This document shows positions 54,613 to 63,906 of a DNA stretch of 64,000 nucleotides, in pieces (the stretch's first letter is position 1; the number at the start of each line of letters is the position of its first letter). The notes below the pieces were generated by a model. The model made no database searches, was not told where the DNA came from, and saw only the letters and a list, made by a program, of their open reading frames with translations. The position numbers were made by a program, and so were the translations under genes. The stretch spans positions 86,156 through 150,155 of the forward strand of contig QZKN01000085.1 in the NCBI GenBank assembly GCA_003598175.1, read 5' to 3'. The stretch comes from Candidatus Omnitrophota bacterium. Its GTDB lineage: Bacteria; Hinthialibacterota; Hinthialibacteria; Hinthialibacterales; Hinthialibacteraceae.

Positions 54613-57605
54613 AACGCCGATCCTATTGCTGTAGTTCCCTATTCATCCTGTTTTTTTCTACTGTGTCCAGCATGGCAGAGCAAGCGGGCGGCATTCGAGG
54701 TATGGTATATGACAAGGATTTTAACGCGCCGTTGGCCGCCGCGCAGGCGTTGATCACCGAAACGGGAGATAAGGTCGCCGCTTCGGACGAGGGAAATTAT
54801 GTATTCAACCAGGTCCCGCCGGGTACGTATACTCTCGTGTTTTCAAAGGAAGGTTACACCCGGCAGGTGAACGCCAACGTCGTTGTTTCACCAGGCGCGA
54901 TGACGGAGGTTGACGCTTGGTTATCCGGCGAATTCGTGGAAATGGAAGAATTTATTGTTCAGGATGTGCAAATCGGCGCCGGTTCGGAAGCCGCGCTGCT
55001 TGAACTTCGTATGGAAAGTCCGGCGCTCATCGACTCAATCGGGTCCGATCTGATGAGCCAAGCGGGGGCAAGCGACGCGGCCGGCGCATTGAAGCTGGTG
55101 GCGGGCGCGTCCGTGCAGGATGGAAAATATGCTGTAATTCGCGGGTTGCCGGATCGATACGTCAATTCACAAATGAATGGCGTACGCCTCCCGACAGCGG
55201 ACACCGATAAACGCGCCGTGCAGTTGGATCAGTTTCCTGCGGCGGCCATCGAAAGCATCCAAGTCAGCAAAACGTTTACTCCCGATCAGCAAGGAGATGC
55301 TTCCGGAGGCGCAGTCAATGTGATTCTTAAAGGTATTCCCGAGGACATGCTGCTCAAACTAAGCAGTCAGTTCAGCTACAATACATTGGCGACGGGTCAG
55401 AATGATTTTCTCACATCCAAAGGCGGAGGAGTGAATTTTTGGGGATGGAAAAATCGGGATATTCAATATGACCATCTTGGCGACAACTGGGAGGGGGCCG
55501 TGGGGATTCTCCGCGACGAAGCGCCTTGGGATTCCAAATGGTCGCTGGCCGGCGGTGGAAAATATATTTTTGAAAACGGTTTCAAACTCGGCGGTCTGGC
55601 CAGTTTTTTTTATGAACGGGATAGTTCTTTCTTCAATGATGGGATCGATGATAAATACTGGGTGGAAAAGCCCGGAAATCCGATGACCCCTCAATATATT
55701 CAAGGAGCGCCGTCGCAGGGAGATTTCAAAACTCAATTGTTCGACGTTGCGCAGGGAAGCGAAGAAGTCAAATGGGGGGGGCTTGGCGTAGTCGGAGTGG
55801 AAACGGATAATCATTCGTTGTCGTTGTCAACCATGTATACCCGCGTTGCGGAAGATGTGGCGACCAGAGCGGAAGACACACGAGGCAAAGAGTATTACTT
55901 CCCTGGGTACGATCCGAACGATCCAACAGCGCCAGGCAATCAAGAGCGGGATGCGGCGCCCTACCTTCGGACCGAAACACTCGAATATACCGAACGCGAC
56001 ACGTATACGATACAATTGCACGGTCGTCACACGAATCTTCCTTTCCCCCACATTGGCGTCGAAAATATATTGATGTCCCTACCCCCCGAATTGGATTGGG
56101 GAGTATCTTCCAGTTTTGCCGGTCTGTACCAGCCGGATAAACGTCAGTTCGGATCGTTGTGGTGGGCGGAGTCATTGAATCCGGGATACCCGCCTTCCAT
56201 TCCGTCATTCACCGATCCGGCCGTGTTTCTCCCCTTCAAACCCGCGGCCAATTTTACCTTGGGTAATCTGCAACGAATCTGGAAGGAAGTGTCCGAGGAA
56301 AGCATTCAGTATTTTTTAAATATTAAATTCCCGTACGAACAATGGAGTGGAGAGTTCGGGTATCTGAAATTCGGCGTGTTTGCCGACGAAGTGGACCGTG
56401 AATACAATCAGGATTCATTCAGCAATTTCAATGATAACCGCGCGCAATATGTAGCGCCCTGGGAAGATTCGTGGAGCCAGGCGTTCCCGTCCGAGAATCA
56501 TCCACTTACAGCCGCCGATATCGACGTCGACTATCAGGGCAAACAAAATATCTTTGCCTGGTATCATATGATGGATTTGCCCCTCACTTCTTCCTTCAAA
56601 CTCATCGGCGGCGCCCGTTATGAAGAGACGGAAATCCACATTGTGAACTCCCCGGAGAAGGAGGTGACGTGGATTCCTCCCGGCGCCCCCGGTTCGATCA
56701 CACTGAATCCGGGCGACGCCGATGTTTCCTATTCGCAAAGGGATGCGTTGCCTTCAATCGGAGCGGAATTTGTCCCGTGGAAACAAATGACCCTGCGCGC
56801 CACATTCAGCCAAACCATTGCCCGCCAGACATTTAAAGAACTGACTCCCATTCAACAGCAGGAATTTCTTGGTGGAGATGTGTTTATCGGCAATCCCTTC
56901 CTGCAAATGAGCGCCCTGAACAATTACGATTTCCGTTTCGATTATGCGCCCTATGACGGCGCATTGGTCTCACTTTCCTATTTTTACAAAGATATCACGG
57001 ATCCGATCGAATACGTGCAGCGGATTGCCGATTTTCCCTATACGACTCCCGTAAATTATCCGGAAGGTGAGTTGAGCGGCTATGAATTCGAAATCCGACA
57101 GCAAATCGGGCAATTCTGGAATCCTCTCGAAGGACTTTCACTCGGCGCTAATGCGACTTTCATCGATTCCCAGGTGAAATTGCCGGTTGAGGAGGCCTTA
57201 CAGTTCGATCAACCGAATATTATGGCGCCGATGCGGACACGGGACATGACCAATGCGCCTGATCATCTCTACAATTTTTTCCTGACGTATGATCTGGATA
57301 ATCTGGGTCTTGCCGATACCCAATTTGCTCTTTTTTATACGGTCCGAGGGGACACATTGATCGCAGGCGCAGGCCAGTCGAAGGGAAAATACGTGCCCAA
57401 TGTATATGAAACCGAGTATGGCGCACTCAATCTGAGCATCTCACAGAAATTCGGTGATCATTGGAGCATGAAGTTTCAAGCCAAAAACCTAACCGATCCT
57501 AAAATAAAAACGGTTTATCGCTCTGCATATTTCGATGGCAACGTTACGAAAACTTCCTACCGTAAGGGCATGGAGTTTTCCATCAGTATAAGTGCGGAAT
57601 TTTGA
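54606..57605 (+). CDS. TonB-dependent outer-membrane receptor
   Basis: A 999-residue receptor. After a signal peptide (~1-24), residues ~27-115 form a carboxypeptidase-regulatory-like domain (GGIRGMVYDKDFNAPL). Residues ~135-255 form the plug (IRGLPDRYVNSQMNGVRLP, FTPDQQGDASGGAVNV), and a 22-strand barrel runs to the C-terminus, which ends EFSISISAEF with the outer-membrane terminal Phe. It uses energy from the ExbB/ExbD/TonB set encoded downstream. The substrate is unknown. It resembles the 'TonB-dependent receptor with CarboxypepD_reg' class common for glycans and siderophores. Start overlaps the upstream gene by 7 bp. Confidence 0.92.
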   Translation: MVKRRSYCCSSLFILFFSTVSSMAEQAGGIRGMVYDKDFNAPLAAAQALITETGDKVAASDEGNYVFNQVPPGTYTLVFSKEGYTRQVNANVVVSPGAMTEVDAWLSGEFVEMEEFIVQDVQIGAGSEAALLELRMESPALIDSIGSDLMSQAGASDAAGALKLVAGASVQDGKYAVIRGLPDRYVNSQMNGVRLPTADTDKRAVQLDQFPAAAIESIQVSKTFTPDQQGDASGGAVNVILKGIPEDMLLKLSSQFSYNTLATGQNDFLTSKGGGVNFWGWKNRDIQYDHLGDNWEGAVGILRDEAPWDSKWSLAGGGKYIFENGFKLGGLASFFYERDSSFFNDGIDDKYWVEKPGNPMTPQYIQGAPSQGDFKTQLFDVAQGSEEVKWGGLGVVGVETDNHSLSLSTMYTRVAEDVATRAEDTRGKEYYFPGYDPNDPTAPGNQERDAAPYLRTETLEYTERDTYTIQLHGRHTNLPFPHIGVENILMSLPPELDWGVSSSFAGLYQPDKRQFGSLWWAESLNPGYPPSIPSFTDPAVFLPFKPAANFTLGNLQRIWKEVSEESIQYFLNIKFPYEQWSGEFGYLKFGVFADEVDREYNQDSFSNFNDNRAQYVAPWEDSWSQAFPSENHPLTAADIDVDYQGKQNIFAWYHMMDLPLTSSFKLIGGARYEETEIHIVNSPEKEVTWIPPGAPGSITLNPGDADVSYSQRDALPSIGAEFVPWKQMTLRATFSQTIARQTFKELTPIQQQEFLGGDVFIGNPFLQMSALNNYDFRFDYAPYDGALVSLSYFYKDITDPIEYVQRIADFPYTTPVNYPEGELSGYEFEIRQQIGQFWNPLEGLSLGANATFIDSQVKLPVEEALQFDQPNIMAPMRTRDMTNAPDHLYNFFLTYDLDNLGLADTQFALFYTVRGDTLIAGAGQSKGKYVPNVYETEYGALNLSISQKFGDHWSMKFQAKNLTDPKIKTVYRSAYFDGNVTKTSYRKGMEFSISISAEF

Positions 57606-57887
57606 CATAACAAAAAAGGAAACCATTTTTTTGCTGTGGTTGTTCATCTTTTCCTAACAACGACCTAACGATATTGCAACACGTAATTAATCAAAAGCAA
57701 ACAATCATCGGATACATTCTTTTGGGGATACATTAGAGTCTGTTCAACTATCGTAAATTACTAATTTTACTTAAACCGCCATAAACGAGTGATCATGACG
57801 GTATTGAAACAGATACCAATGCTTTTTCTGCCGACTGTTGAAGGTCTGGTAGGATGCCGATGGTACATGTTCACTAAAAAGGATTCC

Positions 57888-58691
57888 ATGAAAATGAAAT
57901 CGGATATCCAAAGCTGTCGTGCCGCGCTCGGATCGTTAATCCTTGTCTGCGCCGTCACGGTTTTATCGTCCGGCGCAATCTCCGCGGATAAAAACTCCGA
58001 CAGGATCGATGACACCCGTATGACGCTGGAAAAATGGATTGAAACCAGGCGAATCATCTCAAAAGAAAAGCGTGATCTGGCGCTTGCAAAAGAAATGCTT
58101 GCCGAGAGAATCGAATTGATTCGCCGGGAAATCGATTCACAAAATGAGAAAATTCGTGAGGTAAAAAAAAGCATCGACGAAATCGACAAAAAACGCGCCG
58201 GTATGGTGAAGGAAAATGATCAATGGAAAAACGCCTCCGTTGCGCTCGATGAAACGCTGATCACACTGGAAACCCGCACCCGTCAACTGATTCAACGTTT
58301 GCCTGATCCCCTTCGCGCACGGATCAAACCGCTTAGCCAACGGTTACCTGACGATCATCGTGAAACCGAACTATCGTTGGCAGAACGTTTCCAGAATGTT
58401 GTAGGTATTCTCAACGAAGTCGATAAATTCAACCGCGATATTTTGGTCACCAGTGAAGTGCGGACGTTATCCGATGGAACCTTTGCCGAAGTGACGGCGC
58501 TCTATCTTGGAATCGGCCAGGCTTACTACATCGGAGTAAACGGAACCGTTGCCGGCGTGGGATTCCCGTCCGAGGAAGGATGGATATGGAAGCCGGCCAA
58601 CGACGCCGCGGCGAGAATTGCTCAGGCTATCGCCATTGTAAAGAATGAACACGTGGCAACTTATGTTCAACTACCGGTTGAAATCCATTGA
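57888..58691 (+). CDS. DUF3450 protein of TonB2-type systems
   Basis: About 267 aa from ATG 57888, with an AGGATT-type ribosome site. Signal peptide (LGSLILVCAVTVLSSGAISA) followed by a long coiled coil (LEKWIETRRIISKEKRDLALAK) and a C-terminal globular part (EVRTLSDGTFAEVTALYLGIGQAYYIG). This layout and the neighbours match the DUF3450 periplasmic proteins that accompany TtpC/ExbB2 in Vibrio-like TonB2 operons. Role: probably a scaffold for the TonB machinery (inference). It lies 19 bp before the TtpC-like gene. Confidence 0.82.
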   Translation: MKMKSDIQSCRAALGSLILVCAVTVLSSGAISADKNSDRIDDTRMTLEKWIETRRIISKEKRDLALAKEMLAERIELIRREIDSQNEKIREVKKSIDEIDKKRAGMVKENDQWKNASVALDETLITLETRTRQLIQRLPDPLRARIKPLSQRLPDDHRETELSLAERFQNVVGILNEVDKFNRDILVTSEVRTLSDGTFAEVTALYLGIGQAYYIGVNGTVAGVGFPSEEGWIWKPANDAAARIAQAIAIVKNEHVATYVQLPVEIH

Positions 58692-58710
58692 CTCAGGGAC
58701 GCCTGCCATC

Positions 58711-60594
58711 ATGACGATGAAAGATATATCGATCATTCTTTGTTTTCTACTCGTTTCGTTGACGGCTCATTCTCAGGATCCGAAGCAAGCCGCGGATCAT
58801 GCGTTTGGAAAAGCCGCCCAATCCATACAAAAACAACTTGAGGAGAGCATTGCCGAACTCAACGCATTGCGGGAACAGGTTGCAAACGAGAAAATCCCTC
58901 TCAGCCGCAAACTCGGCGATCTGGAGAGTGATTTAGCCAAGGTCCGGCTCGAATATCAACAAACGTCCCGTTTACTCGACAATCGCACTCTCGATTTCGG
59001 CAATCTACGATCTGAAATCAAATCGCGCGAGGAGGAATCGACATACCTTTCCAATCTGCTTGGCGAATACCTTCGCAATTTCGAATCGCGCCTTCATATT
59101 GCGGAAATCCGGCGCTATCGCGAATCTCTTAAAAAAGCCAAATTAGCCGCCGAAAACAAAAATCTTTCCGAACAGGAAGTGCAGGAAATCCGGACGGAAC
59201 TTCTAAAGGCGTCTCTGGATCGTTTATTCGACGCGTTGGGCGGCGCCCGTTTCGAGGGAACCGCCGTCGCTCCGGGTGGTTTGGTCAAGCAAGGAACTTT
59301 CGTTTTGCTTGGATCCGCGGCTCTGTTTCAGTCGCACGATGGTGAGATCATCGGCGCCGCCGAAACGCAGCTTGGCTCGCTTGAACCGACGATCATTCCT
59401 TTTGACAAATCCACCGACGAGGAAGCGGCGGCAAAGGTCATCACCGATTCCGTCGGACAGTTTCCGCTCGATCCTACCCTCGGCAGTGCGCATAAAATTG
59501 AGGAAACCAAAGAAACGTTTTGGGAACATGTCCAAAAGGGCGGTGTGGTCATGTACCCGATTTTTGCTTTGGCGGGAGCTGCATTTTTCGTGGCTCTTTT
59601 GAAATGGCTGAGTATGTTCTTCATTCGCACTCCATCCCAAAAACGGATCAACGAATTACTGAACGCCGTCGCCGCACACGACAAAAAGGACGCCAGGCAG
59701 AGAGCCAGAGCCATCGGCGGACCTGTCGGTAAAATGTTGACCGCCGGTGTTGAGCACCTCAAAGAACCGCGCGAACTGATCGAAGAAGTGATGTATGAAC
59801 AGGTTCTGGTCACGCGCCTGAAACTCGAGAGTTTTCTTCCGTTCATTGCCATCAGCGCCGCTTCGGCGCCGCTGTTGGGATTATTAGGGACGGTTACCGG
59901 GATCATCAATACGTTCAAATTAATCACAGTATTCGGCTCCGGCGACGTCAAAACCCTTTCCGGCGGGATCTCCGAGGCGCTCATCACGACCGAGTTCGGC
60001 TTGATTGTCGCGATCCCCTCGCTGCTGATTCATGCGTTTCTGTCGCGAAAAGCGCGCAGCGTCATCAATCAAATGGAAAAAACTGCAGTTGCCTTTATCA
60101 ATCAGATCGGGAAAACCCCTTTTCGGCAGGAGAATCTTCTAGAACAACAAGATCATGGCCAGGCTCAGGATTTATCACAGATTGTTGGACGTCAAATGAC
60201 GACAACATTTTCCGAATGCGAGGGAGAATATTCCGAAAATTTGGCGAGCGATTTGATGGATCGAGGCGTGGTCTGCGTGGATCGAACCGCCACTGTGGCC
60301 GAAGCCATCGATAAGATTCGATCCTCCAATATCGGTGATGACATTGATTCCGTATTTGTCGTGGACGAAGGAGGCAAGTACGTGGGATGTGTTCCCATAC
60401 GATATTTGTTAACCCGTCCCGAATTTGCCTGCATCGAGTCCCTGGCTGAGCCGAATCCCCTTTTCGTTCGAGAAAACGCCCAACAGAAAGAAATCCAAGA
60501 TCTTTTCAATGTTCACAATTTCCTCAGCATGCCGGTTCTCGATCACAACGATCAATTGGTCGGACGAATTCCCCGCAATCGAAATGGAAACTGA
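58711..60594 (+). CDS. TtpC-like ExbB-family protein with C-terminal CBS domains
   Basis: About 627 aa from ATG 58711. The signal-like start (IILCFLLVSLTAHS) is followed by a periplasmic coiled coil (~25-170), a transmembrane helix (~281-301), and the MotA/TolQ/ExbB domain (~281-450) with SAASAPLLGLLGTVTGII. Then comes a pair of CBS-like repeats (~510-627: LMDRGVVCVDRTATVAEAIDKI and FLSMPVLDHNDQLVGRI). TtpC proteins are the extra ExbB-like component of TonB2 systems. The CBS part is not a usual feature and would be cytoplasmic, so it may sense adenine nucleotides. Reading frame is continuous. Confidence 0.85.
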   Translation: MTMKDISIILCFLLVSLTAHSQDPKQAADHAFGKAAQSIQKQLEESIAELNALREQVANEKIPLSRKLGDLESDLAKVRLEYQQTSRLLDNRTLDFGNLRSEIKSREEESTYLSNLLGEYLRNFESRLHIAEIRRYRESLKKAKLAAENKNLSEQEVQEIRTELLKASLDRLFDALGGARFEGTAVAPGGLVKQGTFVLLGSAALFQSHDGEIIGAAETQLGSLEPTIIPFDKSTDEEAAAKVITDSVGQFPLDPTLGSAHKIEETKETFWEHVQKGGVVMYPIFALAGAAFFVALLKWLSMFFIRTPSQKRINELLNAVAAHDKKDARQRARAIGGPVGKMLTAGVEHLKEPRELIEEVMYEQVLVTRLKLESFLPFIAISAASAPLLGLLGTVTGIINTFKLITVFGSGDVKTLSGGISEALITTEFGLIVAIPSLLIHAFLSRKARSVINQMEKTAVAFINQIGKTPFRQENLLEQQDHGQAQDLSQIVGRQMTTTFSECEGEYSENLASDLMDRGVVCVDRTATVAEAIDKIRSSNIGDDIDSVFVVDEGGKYVGCVPIRYLLTRPEFACIESLAEPNPLFVRENAQQKEIQDLFNVHNFLSMPVLDHNDQLVGRIPRNRNGN

Positions 60595-60597
60595 AAA

Positions 60598-61335
60598 ATG
60601 AATATGATTTTCGAATATCTGAAAACGCTATGGGAACAGGCTTTTGTTATTTGGCTTTCCGGGGGGTGGGCCATGATCGCGATTGCCGTCATTGCGTTGG
60701 TGATGTTTTCACTGGGGATGCATGTGTATCTCAAACTTGCCGGAAAAGGATTCACGTCGGTTCGCGAAAAAACCTGGCGACATTGGATCAACCATCCCGA
60801 TGAACGCAAAGGTCCGATCGGGGAATTGCTGAATTTTGTAACCGGCGGCAACTCGCTAAAAGACATTGCCGTCTTTTTCGAGGAATTGCGCGCCACGGAA
60901 ATTGCTCCCTTCGAACGTGATCTGCGTGTCATGAAAATTTGCGTCAGCGCCGCGCCATTGCTGGGTTTACTTGGGACCGTAACCGGCATGCTCGCCACAT
61001 TTGCCGCTCTCGCCTCCGGCGCGGGGGGTGACAAAACGATGGGGCTTGTCGCCGTCGGCATTTCGGAGGCCTTGATCACCACCGAAACCGGTTTGGTGAT
61101 CGCTCTGCCGGGACTCTTTTTCCAATATCAATTGGCTCGGAAACTCGAACGATATAAAGCCTTTCTGGCCCATCTCGAAACGGTCTGCACACAGAAACAC
61201 TACAAAAAATTCAATAAACATAAAAAATTTAAACGGTATCACCAATCTGTCCTTCCTATTTCAATTAACGATCTTTTACCCCATCCCGATGAAGAGTTTT
61301 GTCGGAAAGATTTGGCATTGTCGGCCATGGAATAA
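60598..61335 (+). CDS. exbB: ExbB proton-channel subunit
   Basis: A 245-residue MotA/TolQ/ExbB channel subunit, with a first transmembrane helix (IAIAVIALVMFSLGMHVYL) and the paired helices in VSAAPLLGLLGTVTGMLATFAALA and GISEALITTETGLVIALPGLFF. It lacks the signal peptide and coiled coil of the preceding TtpC-like protein, and sits 3 bp after it. Together with ExbD it forms the motor that uses proton motive force to energise TonB. Confidence 0.92.
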   Translation: MNMIFEYLKTLWEQAFVIWLSGGWAMIAIAVIALVMFSLGMHVYLKLAGKGFTSVREKTWRHWINHPDERKGPIGELLNFVTGGNSLKDIAVFFEELRATEIAPFERDLRVMKICVSAAPLLGLLGTVTGMLATFAALASGAGGDKTMGLVAVGISEALITTETGLVIALPGLFFQYQLARKLERYKAFLAHLETVCTQKHYKKFNKHKKFKRYHQSVLPISINDLLPHPDEEFCRKDLALSAME

Positions 61336-61358
61336 CATCATCAATTCTCGAGGAACCA

Positions 61359-61772
61359 ATGAGTCGTTTTCGTCAATTGTCGTTAGAAGAGTATAGTGAG
61401 TCAGGGATTGATATGTCTCCCCTGATGGACTGCGTCTTCATTCTGCTCATCTTCTTTATTGTGACCACCACGTTTGTTGAAGAAACCGGCGTGGAAGTGG
61501 ATAAGCCACAGGCTGCTTCTGCCGTCCGGCTTGAGAAAACCAGTATCCTCATTGCGTTGACGGATAAGGGTGAAGTCGTATATGGCGGTCGTGAAATCGG
61601 CGTCAGCGGTGTACAACCGCTCGTTAAACACATGCTCCAAAAAGAGGATGTTCCCGTCATCATTCAAGCCGACGCCGCTTCACCCTCCGGTCTACTGGTT
61701 CGCATTATTGATGAAGCCAAATTGGCGGGAGCCATCAAGGTGAGCGTGGCCTCCCGCAATACTAAAAGTTGA
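61359..61772 (+). CDS. exbD: ExbD subunit
   Basis: About 137 aa from ATG 61359 (AGGA at 61351). One N-terminal transmembrane helix with the proton-bearing Asp: SPLMDCVFILLIFFIV. The periplasmic domain (ILIALTDKGEVVYGGREI, VPVIIQADAASPSGLLVRIIDEAKLAGA) is standard for ExbD. It pairs with the ExbB upstream. The following tonB starts inside its stop codon (TTGA). Confidence 0.92.
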   Translation: MSRFRQLSLEEYSESGIDMSPLMDCVFILLIFFIVTTTFVEETGVEVDKPQAASAVRLEKTSILIALTDKGEVVYGGREIGVSGVQPLVKHMLQKEDVPVIIQADAASPSGLLVRIIDEAKLAGAIKVSVASRNTKS

Positions 61773-62455
61773 GTATACGTATCGTGACGAATCGCACACG
61801 AAAATCCTTTGGGTGGATTCGCGAGATTTTTCATCCCCTGTTCGTTGTTGGCGGCGCGCTCGGTTTGACGCTGACTTTTTTTCTCGTGCTGCCGCTGATG
61901 CAAACTCTCACCGAACCGTTGACGACCGACATGATGATACAATCCATGGACACGGCCAGACTCGAAGCGCCGGATCCGCCGCCCGAACCGGAACCGGAAG
62001 AGGAACCGGAGTCGGAAGAAGAGCCGCCTCAGCTGATGGAAGATGCGCCGCCGTTGGATCTTTCCCAATTGGAACTTGCGCTCAATCCCGGTTTCAACGA
62101 GGGTTGGCTGGGGGGCGATTTTGCCGTAAAACTCGACACTGCGGTGTCCAACGAGAAGGATGTGGACGCTCTGTTTTCCATCGCCGATCTCGATCAAAAA
62201 CCACGCGTATTATATCAACCTGGTCCAATGCTCACTCAAGAGATAAGAAAAAAATCACCGGGAACCGTTTATATCGTTTTCATCGTCGATCAGCATGGTC
62301 GAGTCGAGAATCCCATCGCACAGAAATCGTCTGATCCCGTATTCGAGAAACCGGCGCTCGATGCCGTCAAAAAGTGGAAATTTGAACCGGGAAAACGCAG
62401 TGGACAACCCGTACGATTCCGCATGCGTGTTCCCATCACCTTCCCTCAAGGATAA
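61769..62455 (+). CDS. tonB: TonB energy transducer with acidic Pro-Glu linker
   Basis: A 228-residue protein with a single N-terminal anchor (LFVVGGALGLTLTFFLVL), a linker rich in Pro and Glu (PDPPPEPEPEEEPESEEEPP) and a C-terminal TonB_C domain (PGTVYIVFIVDQHGRVENP, ALDAVKKWKFEPGKRSGQPV). Most TonB linkers are Pro-Lys rich, so this acidic one is unusual. The start is TTG 61769, overlapping the exbD stop, or GTG 61784. It spans the periplasm to the receptor at 54606. Confidence 0.88.
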   Translation: MSIRIVTNRTRKSFGWIREIFHPLFVVGGALGLTLTFFLVLPLMQTLTEPLTTDMMIQSMDTARLEAPDPPPEPEPEEEPESEEEPPQLMEDAPPLDLSQLELALNPGFNEGWLGGDFAVKLDTAVSNEKDVDALFSIADLDQKPRVLYQPGPMLTQEIRKKSPGTVYIVFIVDQHGRVENPIAQKSSDPVFEKPALDAVKKWKFEPGKRSGQPVRFRMRVPITFPQG

Positions 62456-62460
62456 GGATC

Positions 62461-63900
62461 ATGAAAAAATTTCACATTGATTGCACAATAAAGGCTTTGA
62501 CGGATGCATATCGTTGGATTTGCGTAACCATGATAATCTCTTTATTCAGTTGCTTTGCTTCAGCAAGGGACGAAGGCGACGCATTTGTATCCCCCTCATT
62601 TCCTCACAACAATTTCGAACTAAAGATTTGGAACGATCCGGCATTTCGAAAACAGTTCACAGAAAGTTACCTTGCAGAAACCGAGATCGAACCGCGTGTG
62701 ACCGTCTCCGAACGAGAACAGATGCAAAAGGTGTTTGATCTGATTTCCGCCGACAAATTGGACGAAGCGGTTAAAATGCTGGAAAAATCAAGAAATGATG
62801 CCGCTTCCGCCGTATTTGATTTCACCTTGGCGAATATTTGTTTTCAACGGGAGGAACTTGATCGCGCCGCTTCCATCTATCAGATTGCAATTGATAAATA
62901 TCCAAAATTCCGCCGAGCCTGGAAAAACCTGGGATTAATTTTTGTCCGTCAAGGCGAGTTCGAAAAAGCGTTGCCGGCGCTGACCCGCGTGGTCGAACTT
63001 GGCGAGCATACCGCGATCACTTATGGTTTGCTCGGATATGCGTATTCTTCCGTTGAAAAATACATTCCCGCCGAATCGGCTTATCGGATGGCCATTCTGC
63101 TCGACCCGACCACGATGGATTGGAAAATGGGATTGGCGCGTAGTTTCTTCAAACAGAAACGTTATGCGGAAGCCGTCGCGATCTGCGAGCAGCTGATTAA
63201 TGACCAACCCGACAGAGACGATCTCTGGCTGTTACAGGCCAATGCTTATATCGGGTTGAACCAGCCGCTCAAAGCGGCAGAAAATTATGAATTGCTCAGA
63301 CAACTGGGGAAATCCACCGCCGATAGTCTCAATATGCTGGGCGATATTTACGTCAACGTAGAATTATACGAAATGGCCGTGGAATCCTATATCCAGGCGA
63401 TAGAGAAACATGCACAGAATAATCCCGTCCGCATGATTCGTTCGGCCAAAGTGCTCGTGGCTCGCGGCGCACTCGAAGAAACCCGACGGCTGATTGAACG
63501 CATCGAGAGCGCGTACGGCGACCAGCTCGAAGCCGAAGACCGCAAAGACCTCTTAAAATTACGCGCCCGCCTGGCCGTCGCGGATGGATCAGGAAAAGAG
63601 GAAGTCCGTGTGCTGGAAGAAATTGTTGCGCTGGATCCTCTCGATGGGGAAGCCCTGATACTTTTAGGACAGCACTGTAACCGCATAGGCGATTCAGAAA
63701 AGGCAATTTTCTATTACGAACGGGCCGCCGGCACCGAAAAATATGAAGCCGACGCAAAAGTGCGTCACGCCCAGTTATTGGTTGGCAATGGAAAATACGC
63801 CGAAGCTTTACCTCTACTTCGACGCGCTCAGCTGATCAATCCTCGAGAAAACATTCAAGAATACCTTGATCAGGTTGAGCGCATCGCCAAAACTCGCTGA
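62461..63900 (+). CDS. TPR protein of the TonB2-type locus
   Basis: A 479-residue protein, signal peptide about residues 1-37 (MIISLFSCFASA at its end). It is followed by at least eight TPR-type repeats, for example VFDFTLANICFQREELDRAASIYQIAIDKYPKF, AWKNLGLIFVRQGEFEKALPAL and EALILLGQHCNRIGDSEKAIFYYERA. Genes of this kind end TonB2 operons in Vibrio and relatives. It starts 5 bp after tonB, so it is in the same operon. The role there is not well settled. It may link the inner-membrane motor and the receptor (inference). Confidence 0.85.
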   Translation: MKKFHIDCTIKALTDAYRWICVTMIISLFSCFASARDEGDAFVSPSFPHNNFELKIWNDPAFRKQFTESYLAETEIEPRVTVSEREQMQKVFDLISADKLDEAVKMLEKSRNDAASAVFDFTLANICFQREELDRAASIYQIAIDKYPKFRRAWKNLGLIFVRQGEFEKALPALTRVVELGEHTAITYGLLGYAYSSVEKYIPAESAYRMAILLDPTTMDWKMGLARSFFKQKRYAEAVAICEQLINDQPDRDDLWLLQANAYIGLNQPLKAAENYELLRQLGKSTADSLNMLGDIYVNVELYEMAVESYIQAIEKHAQNNPVRMIRSAKVLVARGALEETRRLIERIESAYGDQLEAEDRKDLLKLRARLAVADGSGKEEVRVLEEIVALDPLDGEALILLGQHCNRIGDSEKAIFYYERAAGTEKYEADAKVRHAQLLVGNGKYAEALPLLRRAQLINPRENIQEYLDQVERIAKTR

Positions 63901-63906
63901 TTATAC

